A stretch of 64,000 nt of DNA from NCBI GenBank assembly GCA_025980765.1, contig JAICXB010000002.1, positions 120,758 through 184,757 on the forward strand. Direction: 5' to 3'. This stretch comes from Terriglobales bacterium (GTDB taxonomy: Bacteria; Acidobacteriota; Terriglobia; Terriglobales; Acidobacteriaceae). The stretch's first letter is position 1. Each line of letters begins with the position of its first letter. A model generated the notes under the pieces. That model saw only the letters and a program-made list of their open reading frames with translations. It searched no databases and was not told the origin of the DNA. A program made the position numbers and the translations under genes. This document shows, in pieces, positions 28,692-38,392 of the stretch.

Positions 28692-31433
28692 TTGTCTGCG
28701 AAGCCTCAACCCGAAGCCAAAGCGCGCATTTTCCTGATTGACGCGATGTCTTTCATTTTCCGCGCGTACCATGCCATGCAACGGCAACGCCCGATGTCCA
28801 CACGCACGGGAGTGCCCACCGCCGCCACCTTTGTCTTCGTCAACCTGCTCAACAAGCTGCGGGCGGATTTTTCTCCGCAATACCTGGCGGCGGTCTTCGA
28901 TGTAGCTGCGCCGACATTTCGCGATGAGCAAGCCCGGCAGATTTCGTCAGTCAAGAAATTCGATATCAAGACGCAAACTTTCCAGGAGGTCGCCTACGGC
29001 GGCTACAAGGCCAACCGTGTCGAGATGCCGCACGATTTGGCGCAGCAGCTTCCCTACATTCGTCGCGCCCTGGAAGCATATCGCATTCCTATTCTGGAAC
29101 AGCCAGGCTTTGAGGCCGATGATGTAATCGGAACGCTTGCGCATCAGGCTGTCGCTGCCGGTTATCCCGTGTACGTGGTCTCCAGCGATAAAGACATGTT
29201 GCAACTCGTTGGCCCGGAGATCTGCGTTCTGAATCCGACCAAGGACAACCTGATATGTGATGCCGCCAAGGTCGAAGAAATTCTCGGCGTCGCCCCGGAG
29301 CAGGTGATCGATGTAATGGCCCTGCGCGGAGATTCGATCGACAATATTCCCGGCGCTCCCGGAATTGGCGACAAAGGATCGGTCGAGCTCATCCGGCGCT
29401 TCGGTTCCGTGGAGAATGCGCTTGACCATGCCGACGAAGTCGAACGCAAGACCTACCGCGAGTCGCTGTTGAACAATCGCGACGTGATCTTGCGCAGCAA
29501 GGAGCTAGTCACCATTGACGTGAATGTGCCCGTACATTTGAACGTCGATGCCATGCGTGCTGGCGATCCAGACTATGAAGCTTGCCGCGCGCTGTTCAAC
29601 GAACTTGAATTCACAACGCTGCTCAAAGATTTTGTACGCACCACCGAAGCCGCGGATGTCGAGTACGGTGAGTTCACAACGGAGCAGTGGGCGAGAGTGC
29701 AGAGATTGGCGAAAGAGCGCGGCGTGGCGATAGCCATCTGCGCGCCGGCCGCTTCCCCTGTGGGAGGCGAAGAGAAAGACAACGAACCTGACCTGCCGTT
29801 ATTGGATCTCAAGCAGCGCGGTTGCGACCCGTTGGAGATGGCAATATCGGCGGAGGAGAACAAGGCGTTCAGCCTCCGAATCGCAGAGAACGCCAGCGGC
29901 ATTGCTCGCGAGCTTACAGAGATGCTCCGCGATCCCAACATTCCCAAATCAGTCCACGATTACAAGAGCGCGCTGCGCCTGCTGGAAGATCGTGCTGCGC
30001 CAAACGGCTTCCCTCCGATCGCCGGAGTCCGGGATGATTCCATGCTCTTCTCGTATCTGCTGAATCCCACCTACAGCGCTCACACTCTGCCGGAAGTCGC
30101 ATTGCGGCGCTTCAATCTTCAGCTCGCCGGCACCGCTCCAGAAGCTGCGGATGTAACCCTGCGCCTTGCTCGGGCGTTACGCAAAGAAGTGGAAGACGAA
30201 CCTGGACTGATCAATGTGTATGACACGATCGATCTGCCGCTGGTTCCGGTGCTGGCGCGCATGGAGTCGGCGGGAGTAAAGATCGATAGCGCGGCATTGG
30301 TCCGCATGGCTGTCGATCTAGAAAAACAGTGCGATGCGCGAGCGCGAGAGATTCACTCGCTCGCCGGCATGGAATTCAACGTCAACTCCCCCAAACAGCT
30401 TGGCGACGTGCTCTTCAACAAACTGGGCTTGCCCAAACCGGTCAAATATGGAAAAGGAAAGACCATCTCGACGGCAGTCGATGTGCTCGAAGAACTTGCC
30501 GCTGAGCACGAAGTCGCGCGCAAGGTGCTCGACTTCCGCCAGCTTTCAAAGCTGAAGTCCACGTATGTGGATTCGTTGCCATCGCTGGTCGATGCGCGTA
30601 CTGGCCGCGTGCATACGACCTTTAATCCGGTGGGGACCGCTACTGGACGGCTGTCTTCCACCAACCCCAACCTGCAGAACATTCCCATTCGTACCGAATT
30701 GGGACGAGAGATTCGCTCCGCGTTTATCGCAGACCCAGGCAACGTGCTGCTCTCGGCTGACTACTCTCAGATTGAGCTGCGCCTGCTCGCGCATTTTTCG
30801 GAAGACCCGTTGCTGGTCGAAGCTTTTCGCCGCGAGGATGACATCCATCGCCTTACGGCCAGCGAGGTATTCGGTGTTCCGCCCATGATGATCACCGACG
30901 AGCATCGCAGCCGCGCTAAGGCGGTGAACTTCGGCATTGTTTATGGAATCTCGCCATTCGGACTTGCCGCCCAACTGGGTATCGACCAAAAAGAAGCGAA
31001 GAAGTACATCGAGACCTATTTTGAACGATATAAAGGTGTGCGCGCTTATATCGATCGTGTGCTGGAAGAGACACGGCGCGAACAGCGCGTGCGCACGCTC
31101 TTTGGCCGCATCCGCCCCATTCCCGATATCAACAGCAGGAACGCCAATATGCGCGGCTTCGCCGAGAGGACGGCGGTCAATACTCCGCTTCAGGGAACGG
31201 CCGCAGATGTAATCAAGCTGGCCATGATCAGCATCGACCAGGAGCTTAGCCGGCGCAAGCTGCGCACCCGCATGACACTGCAGGTGCACGATGAACTCGT
31301 CTTCGAGGTTCCGGATAGTGAGGTCGAAGAGATGAAAACACTAGTTTGCGAGCACATGCAGAACGTTTATCCCTTCAAAGTGCCCTTGCTGGTCGATGTA
31401 GGCGTTGGGCAGAATTGGCGGGACTTGAAATGA
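28692..31433 (+). CDS. polA: DNA polymerase I
   Basis: 5' nuclease N-terminus (IFLIDAMSFIFRAYHAMQ), Pol motifs TATGRLSSTNPNLQNIPIR, LLSADYSQIELRLLAH, RSRAKAVNFGIVYGISPFGLA, LQVHDELVFEVP; TTG start. Confidence 0.97.
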   Translation: MSAKPQPEAKARIFLIDAMSFIFRAYHAMQRQRPMSTRTGVPTAATFVFVNLLNKLRADFSPQYLAAVFDVAAPTFRDEQARQISSVKKFDIKTQTFQEVAYGGYKANRVEMPHDLAQQLPYIRRALEAYRIPILEQPGFEADDVIGTLAHQAVAAGYPVYVVSSDKDMLQLVGPEICVLNPTKDNLICDAAKVEEILGVAPEQVIDVMALRGDSIDNIPGAPGIGDKGSVELIRRFGSVENALDHADEVERKTYRESLLNNRDVILRSKELVTIDVNVPVHLNVDAMRAGDPDYEACRALFNELEFTTLLKDFVRTTEAADVEYGEFTTEQWARVQRLAKERGVAIAICAPAASPVGGEEKDNEPDLPLLDLKQRGCDPLEMAISAEENKAFSLRIAENASGIARELTEMLRDPNIPKSVHDYKSALRLLEDRAAPNGFPPIAGVRDDSMLFSYLLNPTYSAHTLPEVALRRFNLQLAGTAPEAADVTLRLARALRKEVEDEPGLINVYDTIDLPLVPVLARMESAGVKIDSAALVRMAVDLEKQCDARAREIHSLAGMEFNVNSPKQLGDVLFNKLGLPKPVKYGKGKTISTAVDVLEELAAEHEVARKVLDFRQLSKLKSTYVDSLPSLVDARTGRVHTTFNPVGTATGRLSSTNPNLQNIPIRTELGREIRSAFIADPGNVLLSADYSQIELRLLAHFSEDPLLVEAFRREDDIHRLTASEVFGVPPMMITDEHRSRAKAVNFGIVYGISPFGLAAQLGIDQKEAKKYIETYFERYKGVRAYIDRVLEETRREQRVRTLFGRIRPIPDINSRNANMRGFAERTAVNTPLQGTAADVIKLAMISIDQELSRRKLRTRMTLQVHDELVFEVPDSEVEEMKTLVCEHMQNVYPFKVPLLVDVGVGQNWRDLK

Positions 31434-31479
31434 ACATCTCTCGTCGCCGTTCCAATCCTTCCTTCCGCATCTGGGGTGA

Positions 31480-32763
31480 TCACTTTCCAAACGGATTTTC
31501 CAGCGATGGACTTTGCGGCGTGAACAGTTCCGCGCCGTCTGCAGTGATGTGCATATCGTCTTCGAGGCGGACCCCGAACTCGCCGCGAATATAGATTCCC
31601 GGCTCGTCACTGAAGGTCATATTGGGCTGCAGAGCGATGGAGTCGCCGCGCACCAGATAGGGCCACTCGTGTCCATCCATGCCAATGCCGTGTCCCAGGC
31701 GATGGGTGAAGTACTTGTAGTCGGGACCGTAGCCGGCATTCGTAATCACGGAACGAGCGGCCGCGTCGACCGTCTGCGCTTCCACTCCTGGACGGGCCTG
31801 CTTGAGCGCTGCGCTTTGCGCCTGGTAAACGATATCGAAAACCTTGCGCATCTTGTCAGTGGGTTTGCCCAAAACGAAGGTGCGGCTGATGTCCGACTGA
31901 TAGCCCTCGACGGTGCAGCCGTCATCGATCAGCACAATTGTGCCCTCGCGAATTACCTGTGGCTTGGCCGAACCGTGCGGCAAGGCTGACGATTCGCCCA
32001 CGTTTACGCTGGCGTTTCCGCGGAAGCCGAGGCGCTCATAAGCCGCGGCAATGAGCTTGGCGAAGTCATACTGGGTCATGCCGGCGTGAAGAGCGCGATA
32101 TACCGCGTCATAAGCCTGTAGAGTCACATGGGAAGCGAGTCGCATAAGTTCGATCTCATGCGGACTCTTGATCATGCGGCAACCGGCGGTCACCGGCGTC
32201 GCGCTCACCAGCGTCATGCTGGGCGCGGCCTTCGCTACCCCGTCGCTGAAGACGAATGTTGTCCTCTCCTCGATCCCAAGCCGTCCCGTGGCGATTCCAC
32301 GATCTTTGAGGCCTTCGGCGACGAGCTTGTACGGATCCTCATCTTCCTGCCACGTGCGCACGTCGGCTTTGTTTCCACCCGGACCGCTGGCGATCTGCTC
32401 GCGCGCGCGGTCCTCCTCAAATGCCGGACAAACATAGAACGGCTCGCCTTTTGCCGGGACGATTGCGGCAAACAGTCGCTCGCTGTTCCACCAGCGAATG
32501 TTGGTGAAGTACTGCAGCGAAGTGCCGCCGATCATGAAAATTGCATCCAGCTTGTTGTCATGCATAAGCTGGCGCGCGCGTTCAAGGCGCTGCCGACGTT
32601 CGTCGACGGTGATTGGGCGAGCTTCATCTTTGCGCGATTTGAGTTGCGCGATGGATGGCGGTAGAGAAGTCTCATTACTCTGCTGTGACTGGACTTCGGC
32701 CGAGGTGAGAACCGTACCGGCGGCAAGTCCCGCAAGCTTGGTGAAATCGCGTCGTGTGATCAT
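31480..32763 (-). CDS. M24-family Xaa-Pro peptidase with Tat-like signal
   Basis: MITRRDFTKLAGLAAGTVLTS; VLIDDGCTVEGYQSDISRTFVLG, THRLGHGIGMDGHEWPYLV, FSDEPGIYIRGEFGVRLEDD. Confidence 0.92.
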   Translation of the reverse strand: MITRRDFTKLAGLAAGTVLTSAEVQSQQSNETSLPPSIAQLKSRKDEARPITVDERRQRLERARQLMHDNKLDAIFMIGGTSLQYFTNIRWWNSERLFAAIVPAKGEPFYVCPAFEEDRAREQIASGPGGNKADVRTWQEDEDPYKLVAEGLKDRGIATGRLGIEERTTFVFSDGVAKAAPSMTLVSATPVTAGCRMIKSPHEIELMRLASHVTLQAYDAVYRALHAGMTQYDFAKLIAAAYERLGFRGNASVNVGESSALPHGSAKPQVIREGTIVLIDDGCTVEGYQSDISRTFVLGKPTDKMRKVFDIVYQAQSAALKQARPGVEAQTVDAAARSVITNAGYGPDYKYFTHRLGHGIGMDGHEWPYLVRGDSIALQPNMTFSDEPGIYIRGEFGVRLEDDMHITADGAELFTPQSPSLENPFGK

Positions 32764-32836
32764 GGTCAGTAGCGCCCGCGGTCGCGGGTGGGTGAGGCCG
32801 ATTTTACCCATCCGCTACCGCGGGTGGTACTGATCG
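32764..32836. repeat. REP-like inverted pair overlapping the 3' end of the M28 peptidase gene
   Basis: gtcagtagcgcccgcggtcgcgggtgggtgaggccgattttacccatccgctaccgcgggtggtactgatcg. Confidence 0.85.
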
Positions 32837-35054
32837 ACCTCTGAGAGGTTTCCTTTCCTCCATAGTTTTCCAGCACGCCGGCCGCGCGGTTCAGCGCGTC
32901 CGTCAACACAGCTAGCTGCGCTCCCGTTCGCTGTACGTCATTGGCGTCAATGGCCTCGTTTACTCCGGGGATCACGACCGCTGCGTACCCGGTGTATTCA
33001 CCGGGAGCATAGATCGCGTGCCGGAACCAGGGACGGTCCGGTAGTCCCTGCTGGATCAGCAATGCGCGCTCCGCGGCCGAGAGCGCGTGATTGACGAGTC
33101 CCAGATTGGTATTGGAGTTTCTCTGCGCCTGCCTGATCTCCGCCCCAGCCTTCTCGAAACGTTGCGCCGCCGCCATTGCGTCATTGAAGGACGGAGACTG
33201 CGCCGCGAATGTCTGCCGCGCCTTGGCTTGTGCGGCCTGCACATAGGCAAGAATTTCTTTTCCGTAGAGTTCGTAATCTTCGGGCAGGTAGTCGGCCTGT
33301 GCCATATGCAGCAACTCGACCCCGAAGGCGCGGGCCATCTGCTGCTCGTATTTGAAATCCGGATCGGCGAACTTGGTAAACCAGGCGAAGTTGTCGAAAA
33401 CCGAGTGATACACGCCGAAAGGCCCGCCGGACCCAATGTCAGTCGATGGCACTCCCAGATGTTGGATGAATACCGAGTAATCCGAGCCGCTGCCCAAGTC
33501 GCCTACCTCGACGTCGTTCTCCACCTTGGCTGCCGGAGGCCGGTTCTGGGATCCTCCCAAATCGGGAGAAACCGATCGTGCGCGCTCCTTCTCCTTAGCA
33601 TCCTTCCAGGCATCATAGAGGGTCCCGCCGGTTGCGCTGGGAACTTCCTTCGCTACGTCGCGCACGAACTGCTTCAGCGTCGGCACCGCGCTCGCGCCGA
33701 AGTTCGGGCCCGCCACCCCGACATCCATATTGAAGTAGGCGACGGCATTTTCGAGTGCCTGCGCGTTCTGCTCACCCCATTCGGTTGAGCCGATCATTCC
33801 TTCTTCTTCCGCGTCCCAACTGCAAACCACGATGGTGCGCCGCGGCTTCCATCCGGATTTCAACAGCGCACCCAAGCCATGCACAGATTCCAGCATGGCC
33901 GCGGTGCCGCTATTGGGATCGACTGCTCCGTACACCCAGGCATCGCGGTGATTGCCGCCAATCACCCATGCGTCGGGAAATTCACTGCCTCGGATCATGC
34001 CGACCACATCCCAAATTGTCTTGTACGGTTGCGTCATCTTCACATGCATTTTCAGCCGTACTGGCCCGGGTCCCACGTGATACGTGAACGGCAGAGCGCC
34101 CTGCCACTCGCGCGGCGATTCCGGTCCACCCAGGTTCTGCATGATCGGCAATGCATCTGCGTAGGAGAGAGGCAATGTCGGAACTTTCGGCAGATCGACC
34201 GCCGCTGCCGGAGAGGTTCGCTGGCTTTGCGGCAGATCGGGCGAGGAGGCGATGCCGGGGGTTGTGGGATCTCCCGCATACTTGAAGGTGTAATCGACTG
34301 AGCCTCGTTGTATTCCGGTTGCAGGTCGAAACGGGCCAACAGGATAAGTATCGCCACGATAATAGCCGTCATCGATTGGATCGGAATAGATGACCACCCC
34401 GAGCGCTCCGTGCTGCTGCGCGACATAACTCTTCACACCGCGATAGTTGCCACCGTATCGGGCAAGCACGATCTTGCCGCGAACATCGATCTTCAGTTCC
34501 TCAAGCTTTTTGTAATCCTCCGGACGACCGTAGTTGACATACACCACGTCTGCTTCCGCATCGCCCGATGGAGAGTATGCGTTGAAGGCCGGCAGCACGC
34601 GGGGGTCGTCCTGATAAGGATCGCCGTCCACTCGTTCGCGTCCAGGTCCGTGCATTTTGACATTCGCCGGTGCGGTGATATCGACGCTGGCTTCCTCCGG
34701 AAAAGACAGCAGGACTTTGTACTCGACGATCTGCGTCTCCAGTCCCGCCTCGCGAAACTTCTGCGCAACGTAATCCGCGGTGGCCTTATCTTCCGGAGAT
34801 CCGGCCACGTGCGGGGCTTGCGTCAGAATGCGCAAGTGCTCCCGCGCCAGTTGTGGGTCAGGGACGGCGTTGAATTTGCGGTCAAGCTCGGCTTGTCGAG
34901 AGAAATCGCGAAACCCAAATATCTGGCTTCCCGATTCAGCGACGGCAGGCTGAGATTGCTTGCTGAAACCGGTGAGCAGGAGAACGGAACAAACCAGCGC
35001 GCAACCCGCGCGAAAATGAAGAGATGACAATGCGGCGCTCCCAAATAGAAACAT
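32766..35054 (-). CDS. Secreted M28 family peptidase (glutamate carboxypeptidase II-like, PA domain)
   Basis: GKIVLARYGGNYRGVKSYVAQQHGALGVVIYSDP (PA domain), VIGGNHRDAWVYGAVDPNSGTAAMLE, VVCSWDAEEEGMIGSTEW. Confidence 0.92.
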   Translation of the reverse strand: MFLFGSAALSSLHFRAGCALVCSVLLLTGFSKQSQPAVAESGSQIFGFRDFSRQAELDRKFNAVPDPQLAREHLRILTQAPHVAGSPEDKATADYVAQKFREAGLETQIVEYKVLLSFPEEASVDITAPANVKMHGPGRERVDGDPYQDDPRVLPAFNAYSPSGDAEADVVYVNYGRPEDYKKLEELKIDVRGKIVLARYGGNYRGVKSYVAQQHGALGVVIYSDPIDDGYYRGDTYPVGPFRPATGIQRGSVDYTFKYAGDPTTPGIASSPDLPQSQRTSPAAAVDLPKVPTLPLSYADALPIMQNLGGPESPREWQGALPFTYHVGPGPVRLKMHVKMTQPYKTIWDVVGMIRGSEFPDAWVIGGNHRDAWVYGAVDPNSGTAAMLESVHGLGALLKSGWKPRRTIVVCSWDAEEEGMIGSTEWGEQNAQALENAVAYFNMDVGVAGPNFGASAVPTLKQFVRDVAKEVPSATGGTLYDAWKDAKEKERARSVSPDLGGSQNRPPAAKVENDVEVGDLGSGSDYSVFIQHLGVPSTDIGSGGPFGVYHSVFDNFAWFTKFADPDFKYEQQMARAFGVELLHMAQADYLPEDYELYGKEILAYVQAAQAKARQTFAAQSPSFNDAMAAAQRFEKAGAEIRQAQRNSNTNLGLVNHALSAAERALLIQQGLPDRPWFRHAIYAPGEYTGYAAVVIPGVNEAIDANDVQRTGAQLAVLTDALNRAAGVLENYGGKETSQRSISTTRGSGWVKSASPTRDRGRY

Positions 35055-35084
35055 ATGAGCTTATCATCGAGAAACTGCATTGAG

Positions 35085-35178
35085 TAATTGTGTAATTTCG
35101 TAATCGGGTAATTGAAAATCGGCATTGCCACCCTGCATCCAAATTACGAAATTACCCGATTACGAAATTACCCAATTC
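35085..35178. repeat. Inverted word-repeat element (AATTACGAAATTACCCGATTACG words)
   Basis: taattgtgtaatttcgtaatcgggtaattg ... aaattacgaaattacccgattacgaaattaccca. Confidence 0.9.
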
Positions 35179-35205
35179 TTCGGCCCTGCGGTACACTTCG
35201 CAATC

Positions 35206-35919
35206 ATGAACCGCACAGCTTTCACAGTTTCTGCCCTAGCGGTTGCGGTGTTGCTCTCGTTTGGACTGCATGAAGCGCTGCAGGTTGCGCCCACCGAAGC
35301 CACTATGGGCAACGTGCAGCGGATCTTCTACTATCACGTGCCCTCGTATGCCGCGGCATTCACATTTTTCTTCGTGAACCTGCTCGCCTCGGTGACTTAT
35401 CTGGTCAAGCGCAACACTCCGGCGGCGCGACCCGCAGATGCGGTTGCGGTTTCCGCGGCAGAGTTGGGAGTGATTTTCTGCTCGGTCGGATTAATGACCG
35501 GAATGCTGTGGGCAAAGCCCGTTTGGGGAATTTGGTGGACATGGGATGCGCGCCTGACCAGTACCTTTGTTCTCTGGCTCATTTACGTGAGCTATCTGAT
35601 GCTCCGCCGGCTTTCGGCGGGCGATCAGGCTCCAACATTGGCCGCCGCCCTCGCGATTTTCGGATTCGTCGATGTTCCCATCGTCTACATGTCGATTCGC
35701 TGGTGGCGGACCCAGCATCCGCAGCCGGTCATCTTCGGTGAGCAGGGTTCTGGACTTGATCCGTCGATGGTTCCCGCGCTGCTAATCAATATCGTGGCGT
35801 TTCTTTGCTACGGCGCCATCGTCTTTTGGATTCGTTACAAACTGGAGCGCGCTCGCCAGGAACTGCATGAAGCGCAGGCGCTGCATTCGCTGGAACTCGC
35901 CCGCTCGGAGGCCCGCTGA
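35206..35919 (+). CDS. ccmC: Cytochrome c maturation haem exporter CcmC/CcsA-like
   Basis: MGNVQRIFYYHVPSYAAAFTFFFVNLLASV...KPVWGIWWTWDARLTSTFVLWLIYVSYLMLR...VDVPIVYMSIRWWRTQHPQPV. Confidence 0.93.
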   Translation: MNRTAFTVSALAVAVLLSFGLHEALQVAPTEATMGNVQRIFYYHVPSYAAAFTFFFVNLLASVTYLVKRNTPAARPADAVAVSAAELGVIFCSVGLMTGMLWAKPVWGIWWTWDARLTSTFVLWLIYVSYLMLRRLSAGDQAPTLAAALAIFGFVDVPIVYMSIRWWRTQHPQPVIFGEQGSGLDPSMVPALLINIVAFLCYGAIVFWIRYKLERARQELHEAQALHSLELARSEAR

Positions 35920-36065
35920 TGGACACCGCTCGCAGCCTGCATCATCTCTACGCCGCCTACGTGCTCACCTGGTGCGTGCATCTCGGATATGTGATTTATC
36001 TCGTGCGCGGTTATGTGAATTTGAAGCGCGATGCGGCTGAGCTTCGGACCGAACGAAAGAGTTGA
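35919..36065 (+). CDS. ccmD: CcmD-like small membrane protein (48 aa, below ORF-track cutoff)
   Basis: ATG overlaps ccmC stop (ctgATGg); MDTARSLHHLYAAYVLTWCVHLGYVIYLVRGYVNLKRDAAELRTERKS: single TM with basic tail. Confidence 0.75.
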   Translation: MDTARSLHHLYAAYVLTWCVHLGYVIYLVRGYVNLKRDAAELRTERKS

Positions 36066-36087
36066 ACAAGCTGGTTCCCTACGCTGC

Positions 36088-36129
36088 TTAAATCAGAACA
36101 CTCGTGTCGAAAAAACTACGATCGCTCAT
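36088..36129 (-). pseudogene. 13-codon remnant of a PIN-domain toxin
   Basis: ATG 36127-36129 overlaps the end of the antitoxin ORF; reads MSDRSFFDTSVLI then TAA, matching the PIN N-terminal FFDTNVLVY motif. Confidence 0.65.
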
Positions 36130-36379
36130 GAATTTCGTTTCGATCGAAGCGCCAGCCCCGGGAATGACCACGACCTGAGAGACGACGGAACTCCTCAATG
36201 CTTTTTTCTGGGTCATCTCCGCCGGCTAACTTTTGGAGATACTCGCGAACCAGCTGATTCAGGCTCTTCCCCATGGCATCGGCCTTCTTTCGAGCTCGGG
36301 TCACGAGCTGCTCAGCTGCTCGTCGACTGACAAGGTGATATTCATTCACACAGTATTCGTGCGCATGGAATATTCGCAA
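36116..36379 (-). CDS. RHH/CopG-like antitoxin (vapB-type)
   Basis: VSRRAAEQLVTRARKKADAMGKSLNQLVREYLQKLAGGDDPEKSIEEFRRLSGRGHSRGWRFDRNEIHERS. Confidence 0.7.
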   Translation of the reverse strand: MRIFHAHEYCVNEYHLVSRRAAEQLVTRARKKADAMGKSLNQLVREYLQKLAGGDDPEKSIEEFRRLSGRGHSRGWRFDRNEIHERS

Positions 36380-36404
36380 ATATTTTATTCGTGCAGGATT
36401 TTCT

Positions 36405-37406
36405 TCACATCAGCGCCAGCCGCGCCGCGCCGATCAGCCCAGCGTCGCTGCCGAGCAGCGCGCGCGTGACCAGAGTGCGCCTCCGCGGGGACTGCTGCTG
36501 GTCTGGTTCGGTAGCGCGATAAACGAACGAGCGCCGGTGCAGTTCTTCGTGCATGGCGGGCGAGAAGGCTTCCCAGGCGCTGGAGACTCCGCCGCCGATC
36601 ACGTACATAGGAAGATTGAGCACGTTTACCAGATCGGCCAGCCCGATGCCCAGCGCGCGTCCAACAGAGCTGAAAATCGCCTTGGCTGATGCGTCGCCCT
36701 GACTGGCGTGCTGAAAGATGAGTTTCGAGCTGAATTCAGGATTCTCACTCATGGCTCGCGCCAGCTCTGGCGCTTTTCCAAAGGCGATTGCTTCCAGTGC
36801 CATGCGCTTCACGGCAGTCGCGGAGGCATATTGTTCGAGGCAGCCGCGGTTCCCACAATTGCACTGTACGCCGTCGGGATAGATGCTGATGTGTCCACAC
36901 TCGGCGGCCATGCCCGTCATCCCGTGCCAGACGCGCCCGTGGAGCACGATGCCTCCGCCGACGCCGGTTCCCAGGGTGAGCATGCAAACCGAATCCACGT
37001 CGCGGGCCGCGCCCAGCCATTTCTCACCGAGTGCGGCAGCATTGGCATCATTCTCGAGAACCACGGTGGCGCCCAATCTGCGTTGAATTTCGTCGCGCAC
37101 GGGATAGTTCTCCCACCCGGGCAGATTGGGAGACTCATGCAGAGTGCCGCTTTCCATGTCGATAATTCCCGGCACCCCAATGCCGATTCCGGCAAATCTG
37201 TATTTGCCGCGGAATTTCTCCTGCAGGATGCGGATCGCATCGCAAATCTCGCCAACGACATAATCGCGTCCGCGCTTGACTTCAGTGTTGGTGGTGATCA
37301 ACTCAAGTTGTTTTCCGCCGGCGTCAACGGCGGCGATACGCAGGTTGGTACCACCCAGGTCCACCCCGATGGCAAACTGCTGCTCAGCCGCTGCGGCAAT
37401 CATCAT
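36405..37406 (-). CDS. ROK family kinase (glucokinase-like)
   Basis: FAIGVDLGGTNLRIAAVDAGG, VVLENDANAAALGE, LTLGTGVGGGIVLHGRVW, AAECGHISIYPDGVQCNCGNRGCLEQYAS zinc motif. Confidence 0.93.
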   Translation of the reverse strand: MMIAAAAEQQFAIGVDLGGTNLRIAAVDAGGKQLELITTNTEVKRGRDYVVGEICDAIRILQEKFRGKYRFAGIGIGVPGIIDMESGTLHESPNLPGWENYPVRDEIQRRLGATVVLENDANAAALGEKWLGAARDVDSVCMLTLGTGVGGGIVLHGRVWHGMTGMAAECGHISIYPDGVQCNCGNRGCLEQYASATAVKRMALEAIAFGKAPELARAMSENPEFSSKLIFQHASQGDASAKAIFSSVGRALGIGLADLVNVLNLPMYVIGGGVSSAWEAFSPAMHEELHRRSFVYRATEPDQQQSPRRRTLVTRALLGSDAGLIGAARLALM

Positions 37407-37522
37407 GGCGCAGCCAGCCTAACATAGACAAATTTCTTGCGACGCGGGAATGCAGCGGGTGAGGAGAAACAAAAATACGTGGATGCGGACGAACCGCGAC
37501 CGCATCCACGTGGGAGTGCACT

Positions 37523-38392
37523 TTAGGAGATTTGACTTGAGGCGTGCGCAAGCACAGCCGCAGCAGACATTCTGGCACCCATCGCTTCAAAGGGCTGCGC
37601 GACCTTGCGGCTCGGCTTCTCGGCATACATGCGCTTGTCCGCACGCGCGATGACTTCGAGGATATTGGCGCCGGGAGTATACGCGCTGATTCCGCAGCTC
37701 AGCGACATCTTCACTTCCGGAGTCGCATACCGCAGGTTCCAATTGGCGACGCGGGTTTGAATCTTTTCCAGCACAAATTGTGCCTGCGCTTCATCGGTGT
37801 TGGGCAATGCCAGCAGGAACTCGTCCCCGCCGTAGCGGAATACGAAATCGGGGGTGCGTACCGAGCTCTTCAGCAGCCGGGCTACCTCGATCAGCAGTTT
37901 GTCCCCGGCCAAATGTCCAGCTTTGGTGTTGACCGCCTTGAAGTCATTCAGGTCGATCATGATAAAAGTGAGAGCGCTGCGATAACGTGTGGCTCGCGCA
38001 ATCTCCTTCTCCAGCATTTCTTCCATACCGCGACGGTTGAATACCTCGGTCAACGGATCGGTAAAGCTGGCATTCTCGGCGAAGACGCCGCGCGCCAGTT
38101 CCTTGGTCAATCTTTGCCGAGTGGATTTCAGCAGCTTGCGCTGGTTGTAGAGGTAGACGTCCGCGAGCAGGACCAAAACCATCAGACCGATGAATAGCTG
38201 CAGCATCGAACCGTTGTGCCAATCCAGAGCTTCCAATTGAAAGCGAAGGTTGGGAAAGATGAGGAGGGCAATGCCGGCCGCCAATGCCTGCAGGATGGCG
38301 AGGCTCATGATCCAAAGTTGGAAATCACGTTCTTCCAAATTGGTGATTTCCCGTTGCGTGCGCTCAATCGATACAACGAAATCCTCATTCAT
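37523..38392 (-). CDS. Diguanylate cyclase (two TM, GGDEF with RxxD I-site)
   Basis: FTDPLTEVFNRRGMEEML, HLAGDKLLIEVARLLKSSVRTPDFVFRYGGDEFLLALP. Confidence 0.93.
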   Translation of the reverse strand: MNEDFVVSIERTQREITNLEERDFQLWIMSLAILQALAAGIALLIFPNLRFQLEALDWHNGSMLQLFIGLMVLVLLADVYLYNQRKLLKSTRQRLTKELARGVFAENASFTDPLTEVFNRRGMEEMLEKEIARATRYRSALTFIMIDLNDFKAVNTKAGHLAGDKLLIEVARLLKSSVRTPDFVFRYGGDEFLLALPNTDEAQAQFVLEKIQTRVANWNLRYATPEVKMSLSCGISAYTPGANILEVIARADKRMYAEKPSRKVAQPFEAMGARMSAAAVLAHASSQIS

